Counted from the stretch's first letter, positions 1-8,457 are shown. The stretch is DNA of 64,000 nucleotides from Ruminococcus sp. FC2018 (GCF_000621805.1 NZ_JHXH01000001.1:213442-277441), one strand, 5' to 3'. Notes: generated by a model not told the origin, from the sequence alone. Numbers and translations: made by a program.

Positions 1-137
1 ACAGCGAGATCGTCCGCAAGACAGGTGCTTCCACAGCAACTATCAGCCGTGTGAACAGATCGCTTACGTATGACGGAAGCGGCGGATATAATATTGTTTT
101 TGACAGAATGAACAAGAAGAAGGAATCTGAGGAATGA
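1..137 (+). CDS. TrpR-like protein YerC/YecD family, C-terminal end
   Basis: The reading frame is open from base 3 to the TGA at 135-137. The visible tail contains EIVRKTGASTATISRVNRSL, a helix-turn-helix segment typical of the TrpR-like YerC/YecD family, followed by a short charged tail. The start and most of the protein lie before the window. The stop overlaps the start of the next gene (ATGA), so the two are probably co-transcribed. Family placement rests only on about 44 residues; the target of this putative DNA-binding protein cannot be seen. Confidence 0.7.
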   Translation, partial: SEIVRKTGASTATISRVNRSLTYDGSGGYNIVFDRMNKKKESEE

Positions 138-889
138 GCTTCGGATACGAACAGTTTGCTCAGTTCTATGATCGTCTGACCGGCAATGTTGACTATGACT
201 CAATAGCTATGCTTGTACATGAGCTTGTTCAGAAATATGCCGATTATAAAGAGGTCATTCTGGATCTTGCCTGCGGTACGGGGAGCCTTAGTGAAAAGCT
301 TGCGCAAAAGGGATACGATGTTGTTGGTGTAGACAATTCGCCTGAAATGCTTGAAATTGCACTGCAAAAATTTGAGGGCAAGGATCTGCCCGTCACTCTT
401 TTGCAGCAGGATATGACAGAGCTTGAGCTTTACGGTGCGGTTGACTGCACGGTATGTATTCTTGACAGTTTCAATCACCTGAGTGATAAACAACAGCTTC
501 AAAAAGCCTTCGAGCGTGTGTCCATGTTCACTTGTGACGGAGGCTTGTTTGTATTTGATCTGAATACTGAGTATAAGCACAAACAGGTGCTTGCTGACAA
601 TGCCTTCAACTTTGATAATGAAGACTGTTTCTGTGCTTGGCAGAATGAGCTTGCCGATGATGCAAGTGTGCATATCTATCTTGATTTTTTTCAAAAAGAC
701 AATGACGGCAGATATACAAGATACAGCGATGACTTTACGGAAATTCTTTTTGAGAACAGCTTTATTGAGAATGAACTTAAACAAAACGGCTTTGAGTTGA
801 TAGGGAAGTACGACGATTTCTCGCTTGAACCTGTGAAAGAAACCAGCCAGCGTGTGCTGTGGGTTTGTAAAAAGACGGCAAAAAAATAA
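134..889 (+). CDS. Class I SAM-dependent methyltransferase
   Basis: A 251-residue cytosolic protein with the class I methyltransferase fold. Motif I is LDLACGTGS at residues 43-51, and the acidic residue ending strand 2 is in GVDNSPEML. The central DSFNHL region matches small Firmicutes methyltransferases of the Methyltransf_25/11 type. The start ATG overlaps the stop of the TrpR-like gene, and hslO follows 14 bp after its stop, so the three look like one operon. The substrate is not evident from sequence; nothing points to a particular small molecule, protein or RNA. Confidence 0.8.
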   Translation: MSFGYEQFAQFYDRLTGNVDYDSIAMLVHELVQKYADYKEVILDLACGTGSLSEKLAQKGYDVVGVDNSPEMLEIALQKFEGKDLPVTLLQQDMTELELYGAVDCTVCILDSFNHLSDKQQLQKAFERVSMFTCDGGLFVFDLNTEYKHKQVLADNAFNFDNEDCFCAWQNELADDASVHIYLDFFQKDNDGRYTRYSDDFTEILFENSFIENELKQNGFELIGKYDDFSLEPVKETSQRVLWVCKKTAKK

Positions 890-903
890 AGGAGAATACC
901 CTT

Positions 904-1782
904 ATGGGAAGAATAGTTCGTGCGATAAGCAAAGATGCTTCGGTGGTGTGCAGCGCCATTGACGGCAATGATATAGTTTCAAGGATAGAGCAGATACACA
1001 AGACCTCTGCTGTGTGTACAGCGGGACTTGGCAGGCTTGCTATGGCAACATCTCTGCTCGGCTTTGGTCTTAAAGGCGAAAAGGACAGCGTTACAGTCAG
1101 AATGGAAGGCGGTGGTCCTGCAGGCGCACTTATCTGTGTTTCGGACAGCTTTGGCAATGTAAGGGCTTATATCCAGAATCCCGTCGTTGAATTGCCGCTG
1201 AACGATAAAGGCAAGCTCGATGTCGGCGGTGCAGTCGGCAGGGAAGGCACACTCAGCGTTGTTAAAGACCTCGGTCTGAAAGAGCCTTATGTCGGTCAGG
1301 TGCCGATTGTTTCCGGCGAAGTAGCAGAGGATATAACCAGTTACCTTGCCCTGAGTGAGCAGGTGCCGAGCGTGTGTGCGCTGGGAGTGCTCGTAAATCC
1401 CGATCTTACGGTAAATTGTGCAGGCGGTTTCCTTGTTCAGCTTCTTCCGTTCGCTCCCGAAAGTGCAATAGATCAGATCGAGAAAAATATCAACTCCATG
1501 CAGTCTGTAACGCAGATGATCTCCGGGGGAATGACCACAGAGGAGATCGCCCTTAAAGCCCTTGAGGGTCTTGAACCGAACGTGCTTGATGACTTTAAGG
1601 TGGAGTACAGATGCGATTGCTCAAGAGAACGTGTGGAAAAGGCACTTATCTCCCTTGGTGAAAAAGACCTTAAAGAAATGGCGCAAGAGCCTGAAACACA
1701 GGTGGAGTGTCATTTTTGTGATAAGAGATATAAATTTACCTCTGAGGAGATCTTGAAGCTGGTTGAAAGTGCGAAGAAATAG
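904..1782 (+). CDS. hslO: 33 kDa redox-regulated chaperonin Hsp33
   Basis: A 292-residue protein of normal Hsp33 length. The C-terminal redox switch is intact: CDC at residues 237-239 and CHFC at 269-272 supply the four zinc cysteines that form disulfides on oxidation and activate the holdase. The N-terminal core has the conserved GGGPAGALI stretch. Translation starts at the ATG after a good AAAGGAG site. It lies directly behind the methyltransferase gene and before the tRNA cluster, which has its own promoter. Annotation is secure. Confidence 0.96.
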   Translation: MGRIVRAISKDASVVCSAIDGNDIVSRIEQIHKTSAVCTAGLGRLAMATSLLGFGLKGEKDSVTVRMEGGGPAGALICVSDSFGNVRAYIQNPVVELPLNDKGKLDVGGAVGREGTLSVVKDLGLKEPYVGQVPIVSGEVAEDITSYLALSEQVPSVCALGVLVNPDLTVNCAGGFLVQLLPFAPESAIDQIEKNINSMQSVTQMISGGMTTEEIALKALEGLEPNVLDDFKVEYRCDCSRERVEKALISLGEKDLKEMAQEPETQVECHFCDKRYKFTSEEILKLVESAKK

Positions 1783-1897
1783 TGCCTTTTATGGTTCTTG
1801 ATGGGTAATTATCGATGAGATATCCGCATATGCATATTATTACAGATCAAGACGGAAATTGATTGATGAATTTCTTACTAAAAAATCCAAAAAGCTC

Positions 1898-1926
1898 TTG
1901 ACAAATCAGCTCAGATGTTGTATAAT
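1898..1926 (+). promoter_or_regulatory. Sigma-A promoter of the tRNA cluster
   Basis: TTGACA at 1898-1903 and TATAAT at 1921-1926 are separated by exactly 17 bp, a perfect housekeeping consensus. The first tRNA starts about 31 bp after the -10 box. It is the only promoter seen before the five tRNAs. Confidence 0.9.
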
Positions 1927-1957
1927 TAATTTCGTCACTTGAAGAGGTGACGATGTT

Positions 1958-2033
1958 GGGGGTATAGCTCAGCTGGGAGAGCATCTGCCTTACAAGCAGA
2001 GGGTCACAGGTTCGATCCCTGTTGTCCCCACCA
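1958..2033 (+). tRNA. tRNA-Val (anticodon TAC)
   Basis: A complete cloverleaf: acceptor GGGGGTA with TGTCCCC, D arm GCTC/GAGC, anticodon stem TCTGC/GCAGA with loop CTTACAA, and T arm ACAGG/CCTGT. The 3' CCA is encoded. It is the first of five tandem tRNAs. Confidence 0.97.
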
Positions 2034-2037
2034 TCAA

Positions 2038-2111
2038 GGCCGGGTAGTTCAGCTGGTTAGAACGCTAGCCTGTCACGCTAGAGGTCGTGGGTTCGAGCCC
2101 CATTCCGGTCG
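2038..2111 (+). tRNA. tRNA-Asp (anticodon GTC)
   Basis: Cloverleaf with acceptor GGCCGGG pairing TCCGGTC, anticodon stem CTAGC/GCTAG, loop CTGTCAC (GTC), and T arm GTGGG/CCCAT. The 3' CCA is not encoded. It lies 4 bp after tRNA-Val. Confidence 0.97.
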
Positions 2112-2162
2112 TTTTAGTTCTCTGTATCTTTTCGAAATACTGATCTAAGTTTACAGAGTTAC

Positions 2163-2235
2163 GCCTCTGTAGCTCAGTAGGTAGAGCAGGGGACTGAAAA
2201 TCCCCGTGTCGATGGTTCGATTCCGTCCGGAGGCA
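2163..2235 (+). tRNA. tRNA-Phe (anticodon GAA)
   Basis: Acceptor GCCTCTG pairs CGGAGGC. The anticodon stem GGGGA/TCCCC encloses loop CTGAAAA (GAA). The T arm is GATGG/CCGTC. CCA is not encoded. It lies in the same tandem array, about 50 bp after tRNA-Asp. Confidence 0.97.
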
Positions 2236-2243
2236 CTTGTTTT

Positions 2244-2316
2244 GCGGCTTTAGCTCATCTGGTAGAGCGCCACCTTGCCAAGGTGGAGGTAGCGAGTTCG
2301 AGCCTCGTAAGCCGCT
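2244..2316 (+). tRNA. tRNA-Gly (anticodon GCC)
   Basis: Acceptor GCGGCTT pairs AAGCCGC. The anticodon stem CCACC/GGTGG encloses loop TTGCCAA (GCC). The T arm is GCGAG/CTCGT. CCA is not encoded. It lies 8 bp after tRNA-Phe. Confidence 0.97.
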
Positions 2317-2323
2317 TTATTAT

Positions 2324-2394
2324 GGCGCTATAGCCAAGTGGTAAGGCGTAGGTCTGCAACACCTTGATCCCCGGTTCAAATCCGGGTGGCGCCT
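2324..2394 (+). tRNA. tRNA-Cys (anticodon GCA)
   Basis: Acceptor GGCGCTA pairs TGGCGCC, the anticodon loop is CTGCAAC (GCA), and the T arm is CCCGG/CCGGG. CCA is not encoded. It is the last tRNA of the array, just before a terminator. Confidence 0.97.
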
Positions 2395-2397
2395 TAG

Positions 2398-2428
2398 AGC
2401 TGTGCATTTTATATGTGCAGCTTTTTTT
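2398..2428 (+). terminator. Terminator of the tRNA cluster
   Basis: A 9-bp stem AGCTGTGCA/TGTGCAGCT (two G-T wobbles) with loop TTTTATA is followed by a run of seven T. It begins 4 bp after tRNA-Cys. Confidence 0.85.
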
Positions 2429-2510
2429 ATTGTATCCGATCTGTACTCTGTTACTAAGATATAGAGAAAAGGCGGAAAATGAAGATAGTGATTTGATCCA
2501 TATTGTTTTA

Positions 2511-2545
2511 AAAAGACAGCTGGTTTTCTCAGGTGTCTTTTTTTT
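2511..2545 (+). terminator. Second terminator-like hairpin before the GntR operon
   Basis: AAAAGACA pairs TGTCTTTT, the stem extends with CTG/CAG after one mismatch, and a T tract follows. It probably insulates the GntR operon from tRNA read-through. Confidence 0.65.
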
Positions 2546-2588
2546 GTAAGCAACTGAGAAAAAAATATAAAAAAAAATAGATTTTCTA

Positions 2589-2636
2589 TTGACAAATGTA
2601 TATATAATGTGTATAATGTATATATCAAGTATACAC
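2589..2636 (+). promoter_or_regulatory. Sigma-A promoter with overlapping operator palindrome
   Basis: TTGACA (2589-2594) and TATAAT (2612-2617) have a 17-bp spacer. An inverted repeat GTGTATA (2609-2615) / TATACAC (2630-2636) straddles the -10 box and the start point. That is where a GntR/YtrA-type repressor would bind to shut off its own operon. The operator role is inferred from position and from family behaviour. Confidence 0.75.
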
Positions 2637-2651
2637 AATGTTGGTGATCAC

Positions 2652-3026
2652 ATGAACGTTATTATTTCAAATTCATCGGGAGTCCCTATCTACGAACAGA
2701 TAGTCTCCCAAATCAAAGAACAGATCATGAACGGTGAATTGAAAGCAGGGGACGCCTTGCCTTCGATGCGAGCCTTGGCTCAGTCTGTCCGCATAAGTGT
2801 TATAACAACAAAGCGTGCTTATGAAGAACTTGAAAGGGACGGCTTTATCGAGTCTTTTACAGGAAAAGGAAGCTTTGTTAAAGGGCAGAATACAGAGCTT
2901 TTGCGTGAGGAGTATCTCAAGCAGGCGGAGGAGTTTTTGCAGCAAGCCTGCGACAGAGCACGCAAGGCTGGAGCAAGCGCAGACGAGCTTCATGATATGA
3001 TCGACATTATTTATGGAGGCGAGTGA
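2652..3026 (+). CDS. GntR-family (YtrA subfamily) transcriptional regulator
   Basis: A 124-residue protein with an N-terminal winged helix (about residues 10-75: YEQIVSQIKEQI, then ALPSMRALAQ) and only a short helical C-terminal tail. This is the YtrA arrangement rather than the longer effector-domain GntR types. The ATG at 2652 is preferred over upstream TTG codons because those lie within the promoter and the protein then begins at the conserved NVIISNSSGVPIYEQI. It is first in an operon with an ABC ATPase and two permeases, like ytr operons that respond to cell-wall antibiotics in Bacillus. It probably represses its own operon through the GTGTATA/TATACAC palindrome. Confidence 0.9.
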   Translation: MNVIISNSSGVPIYEQIVSQIKEQIMNGELKAGDALPSMRALAQSVRISVITTKRAYEELERDGFIESFTGKGSFVKGQNTELLREEYLKQAEEFLQQACDRARKAGASADELHDMIDIIYGGE

Positions 3027-3027
3027 T

Positions 3028-3906
3028 ATGTCTGATTATGAAAACGCAATAGAAATCAAAAACCTTAGCAAGCATTATGATGGTTTTACACTTGACAACA
3101 TTAGTTTTAATGTCCCCAAAGGCAGCATTATGGGTTTTATCGGGCAAAACGGAGCCGGAAAGTCCACAACAATAAATGCTATTCTTAATATTATAAAAGC
3201 AGACAGCGGCGAGATAAGAGTTTTCGGAGAGGATACCCGTACAGTCGGCGTGCAGATAAAACAGGATATTTCTGCGGTGTTTGACGAGCTGCCATTTCAT
3301 GAGCAGCTTAACGCAAAAGCTCTGGACAAAGTGCTTCGTCATGTTTTCAAGAACTGGAGCAGCAAAACTTTTTTTGAGTTTCTTGAACGTTTCCAGCTGC
3401 CTGTAAAAAAGAATTTCGGACAGTTTTCAAAGGGTATGAAAATGAAGCTGCAGATCGCTGCGGCGCTTTCGCATAACGCAAAACTGCTTATTATGGACGA
3501 GGCGACCACAGGTCTTGACCCTGTTGTAAGAAACGAGATACTTGATATTTTTCTTGAATTTCTGCAAGACGAGGAGCACTCTATCCTTATGTCCTCACAT
3601 ATTACGTCAGACCTTGAAAAGATAGCCGACAGCGTTACCTTTATTGATAAGGGAAAACTGCTTATCACAGGCTACAAGGATGAAATTCTTGAAAGTCACG
3701 GCGTAGTAAAGTGCTCAAGAGCCGATTACGAAAGCATAGAGAAAGGAGACATAGTTTCCGCAAGGATCGGAGACTTTGGCGTTGAGGCGATGGTCAGCGA
3801 CAGGCAAAGCATTTCCCGTAAGTATTCCGGACTTGTCATCGACCCGACTACTCTTGAAGAGATAATGCTTTTCTACGTCAACCGTGAGAAAAAGGAGTGG
3901 TGCTGA
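3028..3906 (+). CDS. ABC transporter ATP-binding protein
   Basis: A 292-residue nucleotide-binding subunit. Walker A is GQNGAGKST (residues 39-47). The signature is a divergent FSKGM instead of LSGGQ. Walker B is LLIMDEATTGLDP, and the switch histidine is in LMSSHITSDLEKI. The start was set at 3028 because GGAGG lies about 9 bp before it; an ATG 15 bp upstream overlaps that site. It is co-transcribed with the YtrA-type regulator and two membrane subunits, so it very likely powers an ABC-2 type exporter. The substrate is unknown; related Bacillus systems answer to cell-envelope stress. Confidence 0.93.
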   Translation: MSDYENAIEIKNLSKHYDGFTLDNISFNVPKGSIMGFIGQNGAGKSTTINAILNIIKADSGEIRVFGEDTRTVGVQIKQDISAVFDELPFHEQLNAKALDKVLRHVFKNWSSKTFFEFLERFQLPVKKNFGQFSKGMKMKLQIAAALSHNAKLLIMDEATTGLDPVVRNEILDIFLEFLQDEEHSILMSSHITSDLEKIADSVTFIDKGKLLITGYKDEILESHGVVKCSRADYESIEKGDIVSARIGDFGVEAMVSDRQSISRKYSGLVIDPTTLEEIMLFYVNREKKEWC

Positions 3907-3907
3907 T

Positions 3908-4807
3908 ATGAAAGGTATCATTTTCAAGGAGCTTTACATATCACGAAAGAGAATATATATCAGCATTGCGACATATTTCTTTCTGACGCTGTTGTGTGTT
4001 CTGGTAAAGATGTCTGCGTCATTCGGAAATATCAGATTGCTTGATAAAGAATCAGTGGACGGAGCATTGAATATAACGTTCTATTTCTTCGTTTTCGGTC
4101 TGCTTTTCACTTTCACAGGCTTCCTGGTGAACAATGTTTCTTCTGACCTGAAAAGTCATTGGAGCATCTATCAGCGGACACTTCCCTTTACCGAAAAGCA
4201 GGTAGTTGGTGCTGCGTACATCTCAAATGCGGCGATGCTGCTGGTACTGTTTGTGTTCCATACACTTATGACGGCTATAATGTGCATGGTTTTTAAAATG
4301 CAGTTCCACGCATATTTTATATGGATCTTTCTTATTGTTTCTCTGTTCTTCTTTTTAGCCAATTCTTTGATAATGTTTGCGTTTTACCGTTTCAGAGATA
4401 GTAAGAAAGCAGCGCTTTTTTACAGTGCTGTATTCGTGATTTTGTATCTTAGTATTGAACTTGCTTTTATAAGCAGAGGAACCTATTATCAAACAAAAGG
4501 TAAGCAAGATGCTGAACGGCTTGCGGAGCTGCAAGGTCTGCCTGCCGATACATACTCGCCCGATACATTTATGATCAATTATGTGAAAGAGGATATTCAT
4601 TCGTTGGCAAATTTCTTTCAGAACTATTGGTGGCTCATCGCTCTGATAATTGCAGCGGTAATTGCGCTGTTGTTCTTTGCAAGCGTAAAGGCACTTGCAA
4701 GGCCTGCTGATGCGGTAAAGCCTTCAAAGGAAAAAGAGAAACCAAAGCAGAGCCTGTTCGGCTCGTTTGGCAATCAAAAAGCCGCTGCGGAAGGAGATGA
4801 TGACTGA
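3908..4807 (+). CDS. ABC-2 type permease subunit
   Basis: A 299-residue membrane protein with about six hydrophobic segments and a lysine-rich cytosolic tail. A longer loop between later segments (residues about 195-235) probably faces outside. The ATG at 3908 follows AAAGGAG at a good distance. It sits between the ATPase and a second permease and overlaps the latter by one base, which implies translational coupling. By context it is half of a heterodimeric transmembrane channel. Sequence alone does not identify the substrate. Confidence 0.8.
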   Translation: MKGIIFKELYISRKRIYISIATYFFLTLLCVLVKMSASFGNIRLLDKESVDGALNITFYFFVFGLLFTFTGFLVNNVSSDLKSHWSIYQRTLPFTEKQVVGAAYISNAAMLLVLFVFHTLMTAIMCMVFKMQFHAYFIWIFLIVSLFFFLANSLIMFAFYRFRDSKKAALFYSAVFVILYLSIELAFISRGTYYQTKGKQDAERLAELQGLPADTYSPDTFMINYVKEDIHSLANFFQNYWWLIALIIAAVIALLFFASVKALARPADAVKPSKEKEKPKQSLFGSFGNQKAAAEGDDD

Positions 4808-5550
4808 TGCTGGGTTATTTGTACAAGGATATCAGAATAAACAGGAACATACTTTGCATTATGCTTGGTCTCATTGTATTTTTCAGCGTCTTTCCAATAG
4901 TGGCGGCAAACGGTGATGAAGAAGTTGGGGCTGTCACCGAAGGAGTAGTATACTACGGTCTTTACTTTCTGATAAACGGAACAGTTTTTCTTACTGTAGG
5001 AATGATGGCTTCTGTCTTTGTCCAGACCGACGAGCGTAAAAAGTGGTGCTACTACAACGCTGCAGTGCCAAACGGGATAAGACAGCAGGTCGGCAGCTGC
5101 TATATTATCGTTGCCTGCTCTATAACCATTGCGCTTGCCATGACCTGCGGTGCAAACTATATTATCAGGACTTTTTCAAGCGTCAACATTCCCAGCGCAG
5201 GCGGGATGATGGTGGTGTTTGCGCTTATCTGCCTGCTGATGCGTGCGATAGAGCTGCCGTTTTTCTATGCCTTCGGCTCAAAGATAGGCTCGCTTGTAAA
5301 GGGATTGCTTTTTGTGGTCCTTATCCTGATAGCTCTGATATACTTTATGTTTGGCGATCTTTCCTGGCTCGGAAGCAGGGACGATTTTATGGAGAACTTT
5401 TTGAACTGGCTGTCAGGGCTGGAAATTAAAAACCTTGTCACAGGGGGATTTATCGGAAAGCTGCTTTTAGGGGCTGTGCCGCTGTATGCACTGTCATATT
5501 TCATCAGCACCAAGGTTTACCTCAAGGGCGTAGACAGACTTGAAAAATAA
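4807..5550 (+). CDS. ABC-2 type permease subunit, second
   Basis: A 247-residue protein with about six transmembrane segments, starting with a short cytosolic amphipathic helix (MLGYLYKDIRINRN) typical of ABC-2 permeases. Its start codon shares a base with the preceding stop (TGATG). It ends the YtrA-type operon and is followed by a weak inverted repeat. It probably pairs with the upstream permease. The family is supported by hydrophobic pattern and context rather than by a strict motif. Confidence 0.78.
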   Translation: MLGYLYKDIRINRNILCIMLGLIVFFSVFPIVAANGDEEVGAVTEGVVYYGLYFLINGTVFLTVGMMASVFVQTDERKKWCYYNAAVPNGIRQQVGSCYIIVACSITIALAMTCGANYIIRTFSSVNIPSAGGMMVVFALICLLMRAIELPFFYAFGSKIGSLVKGLLFVVLILIALIYFMFGDLSWLGSRDDFMENFLNWLSGLEIKNLVTGGFIGKLLLGAVPLYALSYFISTKVYLKGVDRLEK

Positions 5551-5590
5551 GCTCAGGTGAATTCCCATTAACTTATGATAATTGAGCTTT
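5549..5590 (+). terminator. Weak inverted repeat after the ABC operon
   Basis: TAAGCTCA and TGAGCTTT flank a loop of about 26 bases. Only a poor T tract follows, so termination here is uncertain; the nucleotidyltransferase gene downstream may be partly read through. Confidence 0.35.
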
Positions 5591-5611
5591 AAATATGAAA
5601 GGGTGAAATAA

Positions 5612-6454
5612 ATGCCGATTACTGAACGCTATACCGATATCTGCGATAAGCTTTGTGAATTTGCAAAGTCCGATAATTGTCTTCGTGCAGTAATAGTTAT
5701 CGGTTCAACTACCAGAGATGATGTCCCTTCGGACGAGTATTCTGACCTTGATCTTATAATAGTAACGGATGATGCTGAAAAATGGTTCAGTGGGGAATAC
5801 CCGGATATGCTGGGCAAAGTAGGTATTTCTTTTATCGAGCCGACCCTTGGAGGAGGAAGGGAGAGAAGATGCATATACGATAAAGAAAAAGATGTTGATT
5901 TTATAATCTTCACTCCCCGCCAGTTTATAAAAGCACTTGAAGACGGCGTTGCCCAGTGGGTTATGAACCGTGGCTATATGTTTTTATATGATTCAGATGG
6001 CTATAAAGACCTGGCTGAAAAGTACATTGAGATAGCTGTTTCACATACGCTGGTATCACAGGATGAATTCAATAATCTTGTAAATGATTTTTACTTTCAT
6101 AATATATGGGCTTGTAAGAAATTACTTCGTGGTGAGCTTTGGTCGGCAAAAATGTGTATTGATTCTTACCTTAAACAGCGTTTGCTGAAAATGATAGAGC
6201 AATATGAAATTCTTAGTTCAGGCGCAGATGTCTGGCATGACGGAAGATTTATTGAACGATGGGCAGATAAAACTGTGCTTGATGGGCTGAAAACTGCATT
6301 TGCTCATTATGAAGAACAGGATTGCAAAAATGCTCTTGTCAATACACATATACTTTTTGCAAAGTTGTCAGCTGATGTAGCAGAAAAACTTGGATATGAA
6401 TACCCTGACAACGCAAGACTTTGTGCATATGAATTCCTCCAAAAACTAGTATAA
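5612..6454 (+). CDS. ANT(6)-like aminoglycoside nucleotidyltransferase family protein
   Basis: A 280-residue protein with the nucleotidyltransferase signature: GS at residues 31-32 followed by DLD at 45-47, the metal ligands. The overall length and the C-terminal helical part (FNNLVNDFYFHNIWACKKLL) match the streptomycin 6-adenylyltransferase (AadE) family. It starts at an ATG behind AAAGGGTGA. It stands alone between the ABC operon and a strong two-way terminator. Chromosomal members of this family in Clostridia often lack proven resistance activity, so the substrate is left open. Confidence 0.8.
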   Translation: MPITERYTDICDKLCEFAKSDNCLRAVIVIGSTTRDDVPSDEYSDLDLIIVTDDAEKWFSGEYPDMLGKVGISFIEPTLGGGRERRCIYDKEKDVDFIIFTPRQFIKALEDGVAQWVMNRGYMFLYDSDGYKDLAEKYIEIAVSHTLVSQDEFNNLVNDFYFHNIWACKKLLRGELWSAKMCIDSYLKQRLLKMIEQYEILSSGADVWHDGRFIERWADKTVLDGLKTAFAHYEEQDCKNALVNTHILFAKLSADVAEKLGYEYPDNARLCAYEFLQKLV

Positions 6455-6457
6455 AAA

Positions 6458-6487
6458 AGAGGCACCTTCTTGGTGCCTCTGGTTTTT
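6458..6487. terminator. Bidirectional terminator between convergent genes
   Basis: A perfect 9-bp stem AGAGGCACC/GGTGCCTCT with loop TTCTT. An A run lies on the left and GGTTTTTATT on the right, so it can serve both the nucleotidyltransferase and the convergent GGDEF gene. Confidence 0.9.
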
Positions 6488-8417
6488 ATTTTAAGTAGTT
6501 CCTTGATTTTTTCTTGGCTTTGTATTCGTACATGGCTTTATCTGCCATCGAAAGAGTTTCGTCAAAACTGTTCTTAGTGCCGATGCAGCAGCCTATACTT
6601 GCCGAAATAATATACGGCTTGTCAGACTCATCGGAAAGCTTTTTCATGGTTTCCGAGAATGCTTTGATGCGTTTTGGGATTTCCGATTCATCGTAATCTC
6701 CCACACCGATGATATAGAACTCATCGCCGCCTGCTCTGATGCATTTCTCTGTGCTTAAAGTTATCTGAGCTGCAGCTTTGCCAACAGTTTTAATACTGAA
6801 ATCGCCTTCCGAGTGACCATATGTGTCATTTGTATATTTGAGTCTGTCCATGTCAACAACTGCAACAAATAGTTTATCCGAATTGCTTGAGTTGGAGAGC
6901 ATCTTGTTAAGCTCTTCATACATACCTCGCCTGTTGTAGAGCCCTGTCATCTGGTCTTTGACCGACATGACCATGTATTTATTTTTTGCTCTTACCATTT
7001 CAAGTGCAGTGTTTACAAATCTCAGCCAGTTGCGGTAAACAAGGTTTAATGTTTTTTTACAGGTAAGCTCCCGCTGTATCACAGCGTATCCCAGTGTCTT
7101 TTCATTGAAGTGAACAGCCGAGAAATAAAATACATATGGTTTGTCACAGTCTTCGTGCATTCTCGGAATCATCTGCTTTGTGTCAAATGAAAAGCTTTGC
7201 TCCGCGCTGTGAAAATCAAGTTCGCCAACGTTTGAACTTGCCATTACCATTTTCATTTTTTTCGGATAGCCTTTAATCAGCTCCGAATCAATATCCAGCC
7301 AGTTCTCCAGCAAACATAGGTAAAAGTTTGTATACGGCATAATAAGTGACAGGTTTTCGTATATATTATCTAAGCATTTCTGAGGAGTTCCGGAGCTGGT
7401 CAGCTTTTCAAAAATGTAGCTTTCTATAAGTCGCCCGATATCAACATTATCGGTAAAGTCGGTAGAGTTGTAGTTTCTTACCGTCTGATAAAGCGAATCC
7501 TTGAAAACAGCCGATGTCATATCCCTGTCAGGACTGCACCCGCAGCTCATACCCTTGTGGAAGATGTTTTCCATTGAACTAACGTAAGGAATGATCTCTT
7601 CGCCCGGATCAATTATGTTCCTGATGTAATCAACAGCTTCTGCCGCTGATTGTTTTTCGTTTGATTCAAAGCTGGTAAGAGTGATCCTGTTAAGACAAGC
7701 TTCCGTAGTGCCTTCGTATCCTATAACTATAAGATCGTCGGGAATCTTCACACCGTTTTTATCAAGCTCCTCAATAAGTCCCAGTGCCATGTGGTCACTT
7801 GCACATATCACAGCTTCCGGCATTGGAATTTTACCTGCAAGAAGTCTGTCGGCAAGCTCAAGACCACTTGTATACCAGAAATCACCGTAAACTATATATT
7901 CATTAGGAACGGAAAGACCGTGCTTCTGAATTTCATCCAGAAAGATACTTAACCTGTTTTCAGCCTCAACGTGACCCTTAGGACCGGTGAGTATGCAGAT
8001 CTTTTCTTTTCCGTGCTGCTCTATGACATGACGACACATTTCACGATGTATTTCTTCATTATGGCTTTTGATATACGGAAAATCTCTGTACGGAACAATA
8101 AGACATACCACAGGGATGTGACATTCTTTTTCGATCCTGTCGGCTATCCTTCCGATAGTAATACCCGAATACTCCTCGGTCAGAGTTATTGAGTCCAGAA
8201 TGACTGCATCAAAACATTCATAATCAACAAGATTAAAAATGTTTAATTCGCCTGTGTTAAATGACCTTGAAAATTCCTGCAAATGAGTAAGGGAGGATAC
8301 GACTGTAACGTTGTAACCATACTTTTCACATTGGGTAAATATACCGTCAAGAATTCTTCTTCCATGGGATTTTTCAAGTCTTGCTGTGATCAGGCAAATA
8401 TTTTTTCTATTACTCAA
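6486..8417 (-). CDS. LacI-type ligand-binding domain fused to GGDEF diguanylate cyclase
   Basis: A 643-residue cytosolic protein. Residues about 5-280 resemble the periplasmic-binding-like sensor half of LacI/GalR repressors (KNICLITARLE; AVICASDHMALGLIEEL; VIGYEGTTEA), but there is no helix-turn-helix before it. A linker of about 180 residues follows. The GGDEF domain begins at MTGLYNRRGMYEEL, with an intact active site RAGGDEF ending near residue 567. No RxxD inhibitory site lies five residues upstream, so product inhibition is not expected. The TTG start was chosen because GAGGTG stands 6 bp before it; the upstream GTG lies inside that site. It probably makes c-di-GMP in response to a small intracellular ligand, which is unknown. 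Confidence 0.85.
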   Translation of the reverse strand: MSNRKNICLITARLEKSHGRRILDGIFTQCEKYGYNVTVVSSLTHLQEFSRSFNTGELNIFNLVDYECFDAVILDSITLTEEYSGITIGRIADRIEKECHIPVVCLIVPYRDFPYIKSHNEEIHREMCRHVIEQHGKEKICILTGPKGHVEAENRLSIFLDEIQKHGLSVPNEYIVYGDFWYTSGLELADRLLAGKIPMPEAVICASDHMALGLIEELDKNGVKIPDDLIVIGYEGTTEACLNRITLTSFESNEKQSAAEAVDYIRNIIDPGEEIIPYVSSMENIFHKGMSCGCSPDRDMTSAVFKDSLYQTVRNYNSTDFTDNVDIGRLIESYIFEKLTSSGTPQKCLDNIYENLSLIMPYTNFYLCLLENWLDIDSELIKGYPKKMKMVMASSNVGELDFHSAEQSFSFDTKQMIPRMHEDCDKPYVFYFSAVHFNEKTLGYAVIQRELTCKKTLNLVYRNWLRFVNTALEMVRAKNKYMVMSVKDQMTGLYNRRGMYEELNKMLSNSSNSDKLFVAVVDMDRLKYTNDTYGHSEGDFSIKTVGKAAAQITLSTEKCIRAGGDEFYIIGVGDYDESEIPKRIKAFSETMKKLSDESDKPYIISASIGCCIGTKNSFDETLSMADKAMYEYKAKKKSRNYLK

Positions 8418-8457
8418 AAATTTCACCTCGTTCCGTAAAGTTGCTATTACCCAACTA

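Noticed and set aside
2255..2638. Minus-strand open frame of 127 residues over the tRNA cluster
   Set aside because: It lies antisense to tRNA-Gly and tRNA-Cys, has no ribosome site, and its composition is what tRNA-complement sequence gives.
5612..6454. Acquired aminoglycoside-resistance gene
   Set aside because: It has the ANT(6)-like fold, but base composition matches its neighbours and no mobile element is beside it; activity cannot be assumed.
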